A stretch of DNA of 20,606 nucleotides from Rhizophagus sp. LPA8_4_AMF. Taxonomy: Eukaryota > Glomeromycota > Glomeromycetes > Glomerales > Glomeraceae. Under the pieces are notes generated by a model that worked only from the letters and a program-made list of their open reading frames with translations, was not told where the DNA came from and ran no database searches. Location: the NCBI GenBank assembly GCA_021464525.1, contig JADRCO010001289.1, forward strand, positions 1 to 20,606, read 5' to 3'. Numbering within the stretch: the first letter of the stretch is position 1; every line of letters starts with the position of its first letter. Shown piece by piece: positions 19,583 to 20,606 of this stretch. A program made the translations under genes and the position numbers.

Positions 19583-19623
<41 letters not shown>
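19574..19623 (+). pseudogene. Last exon of another lost kinase copy, followed by a 39-T run
   Basis: TTTCTTTAG precedes ATGGATTTTAA at 19574-19584, which reads Asp-Gly-Phe-stop in the phase of the kinase tails and equals the end of gene 2 (ACGGATTTTAA at 9290-9300). It is followed at once by 39 T, then by TTTATTTTGAATTATTTAA (about 19634), the proximal 3' flank of genes 1 and 2. The preceding 79-codon frame (19316-19555) does not resemble the tail exons. Within about 100 bp the sequence passes into the promoter of gene 3. Confidence 0.6.
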
Positions 19624-19626
<3 letters not shown>

Positions 19627-19724
19627 TATTTATGTTTATTTTGAATTATTTAATGTAATAATTTTTGTTCAATTTTATTTTTTTTTTTTAATTATAACTT
19701 TTTTAGTAGAAATAATAAATTGAA

Positions 19725-20122
19725 TGGTTGTTTATTTAAAATAGGTTCAATTGAAAATAACGACTTTTTATCAACCTTATGTTTTAAAAATAACTATAAA
19801 TTAATAGTTTATTGAATATACAATCATTTAAGAAATTTGATTTTTATTTTATCAAATTAAAATATTAATCAATATAATCAAGGAATACTATTTTTTATTC
19901 ATTAAATAAAACAATTAAATTTGTTAAAAACAAATTGTATTGCTGAAACAAAATAAAAAGAAACACATGTTAGTATATTTTTCTTTTTTTGGCTATTAGG
20001 CGTAAAATACTACGCCTCTATTGTGAGCACATGAAGTTTGATCAGCAATTTGCATTTTACTAATTTATCACGGAACGAACTTAAAATAATTCATTCACTC
20101 TTTCTTTCTTATTTATTACATT
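19725..20122 (+). promoter_or_regulatory. Promoter region of kinase gene 3
   Basis: Collinear with the region before gene 1 from TTTATTTAAAATA and TTCAATTGAAA (19730-19757) onward. TACTACGCCT (20008-20017) is the one-base variant of the TACTGCGCCT box, TTTGATCAGCAATTTGCATT (about 20037) matches gene 1, and GAACGAACTT lies at 20073-20082, 40 bp before the ATG. A CTTTCTTTCTTATTTATTAC tract leads into the start, as in gene 2. Confidence 0.55.
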
Positions 20123-20606
20123 ATGTCCACTATTCGATATGAATTGGCTCTTGCAACAAAGAATAGAGTAATAATGTTAACAGATACTAATATTTATAAT
20201 AATATACATAAACGATTTGAGTTCCAACAACAAACACTTCTTGCTGATAAAATTCTTACAAATGATGAAAAAACTTTTGCAATAAGAGAATTAACTAAAT
20301 TTTATGATCGAAATAAAGTTAGGGATAATTCAGGAACAAAAAGAATTTGTGAAAATTGTAACCAAAAATGTTTAGCTACATTATATTGTGAATATTGTGT
20401 TCGAAATTATTTAAAAGAAAATTTTTCAAATTGGACATCCGGAAATGATGATATCGATAATTTAATACAGAATTGTCAAATGGAATCACTTATGCCAAGT
20501 ATGATAGTTGAATGGATTCCATATAATAATTTAGAAAATATTAAATATTTAACAAAAGGTGGATTTTCTGAAATTTATACAGCAGATTGGATTAATGGAA
20601 GTTATG
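20123..20606 (+). CDS. Protein kinase-like gene 3 (5' part only)
   Basis: The frame is open from the ATG at 20123 to the window edge, 161 codons, without lesion. It begins MSTIRYEL and keeps the Cys-rich knuckle (RICENCNQKCLATLYCEYC), the SNWTSGNDDIDNLIQ block and the glycine-loop segment TKGGFSEIYTADWI. The start agrees with both paralogues and with the promoter boxes. The catalytic core and tail exons lie beyond the window, so activity cannot be judged. Its loop is intact, as in gene 2 and unlike gene 1. It is likely to have the same nine-exon plan. Confidence 0.85.
   Translation, partial: MSTIRYELALATKNRVIMLTDTNIYNNIHKRFEFQQQTLLADKILTNDEKTFAIRELTKFYDRNKVRDNSGTKRICENCNQKCLATLYCEYCVRNYLKENFSNWTSGNDDIDNLIQNCQMESLMPSMIVEWIPYNNLENIKYLTKGGFSEIYTADWINGSY

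Noticed and set aside
1..20606. CRISPR arrays, rRNA and tRNA genes
   Set aside because: No regularly spaced identical repeats, no rRNA-like segments, and no cloverleaf with recognisable A and B boxes was found by eye; a tRNA scan was not possible.

Overview
The window looks like nuclear DNA of an arbuscular mycorrhizal fungus (Glomeromycotina, most like Rhizophagus). The basis is very AT-rich sequence, many introns of about 65-95 bp with GT..AG ends, a tandem family of kinase-like genes with a Cys-rich leader and HRDLHSGN / SDLGFCGP / GNLPYxAPE motifs typical of the large kinase expansions in this group, and scattered broken transposon genes. The assignment rests on recognised protein style, not on a search.

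Layout. 1-1358: AT-rich spacer and the promoter of kinase gene 1. 1359-3642: kinase gene 1 (9 exons). 3643-6213: spacer with a tiny poly(A) retro-insertion flanked by a 16-bp duplication, an island with a CGTACG cluster and a weak inverted repeat. 6214-6383: last exon of a broken tyrosine recombinase, running into a foldback MITE-like element (6376-6484; second degenerate copy from 6618). 7012-9300: kinase gene 2, a paralogue with the same exon map. 10180-10840 and 11021-11140: inverted-repeat elements, the first carrying 14-bp ATGACYNNRGTCAT palindromes. 11190-12662: an intact four-exon P-loop ATPase gene. 13353-16622: a graveyard of broken genes, namely a FAR1/MULE-type transposase fragment (-), a stop-riddled coding stretch (+), and a multi-exon pseudogene (-) whose splice sites are mostly still readable. 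16640-19130: very AT-rich DNA with a degenerate ~60-bp tandem repeat and weak ORFs. 19133-19623: leftovers of two further kinase copies. 20123-20606: the start of a third intact kinase gene, cut by the window edge.

Together the kinase genes form a tandem array under birth and death. Three copies share a promoter with two short conserved boxes, and two show in full a C-terminal tail built from a string of very short exons, all in phase 1, separated by introns of nearly constant length. Any of these small exons could be skipped without losing the frame, so the array may make many tail variants behind one kinase core. This is the most interesting signal here. Exon boundaries were placed by eye from splice consensus and from agreement between the paralogues; no transcript data were available.
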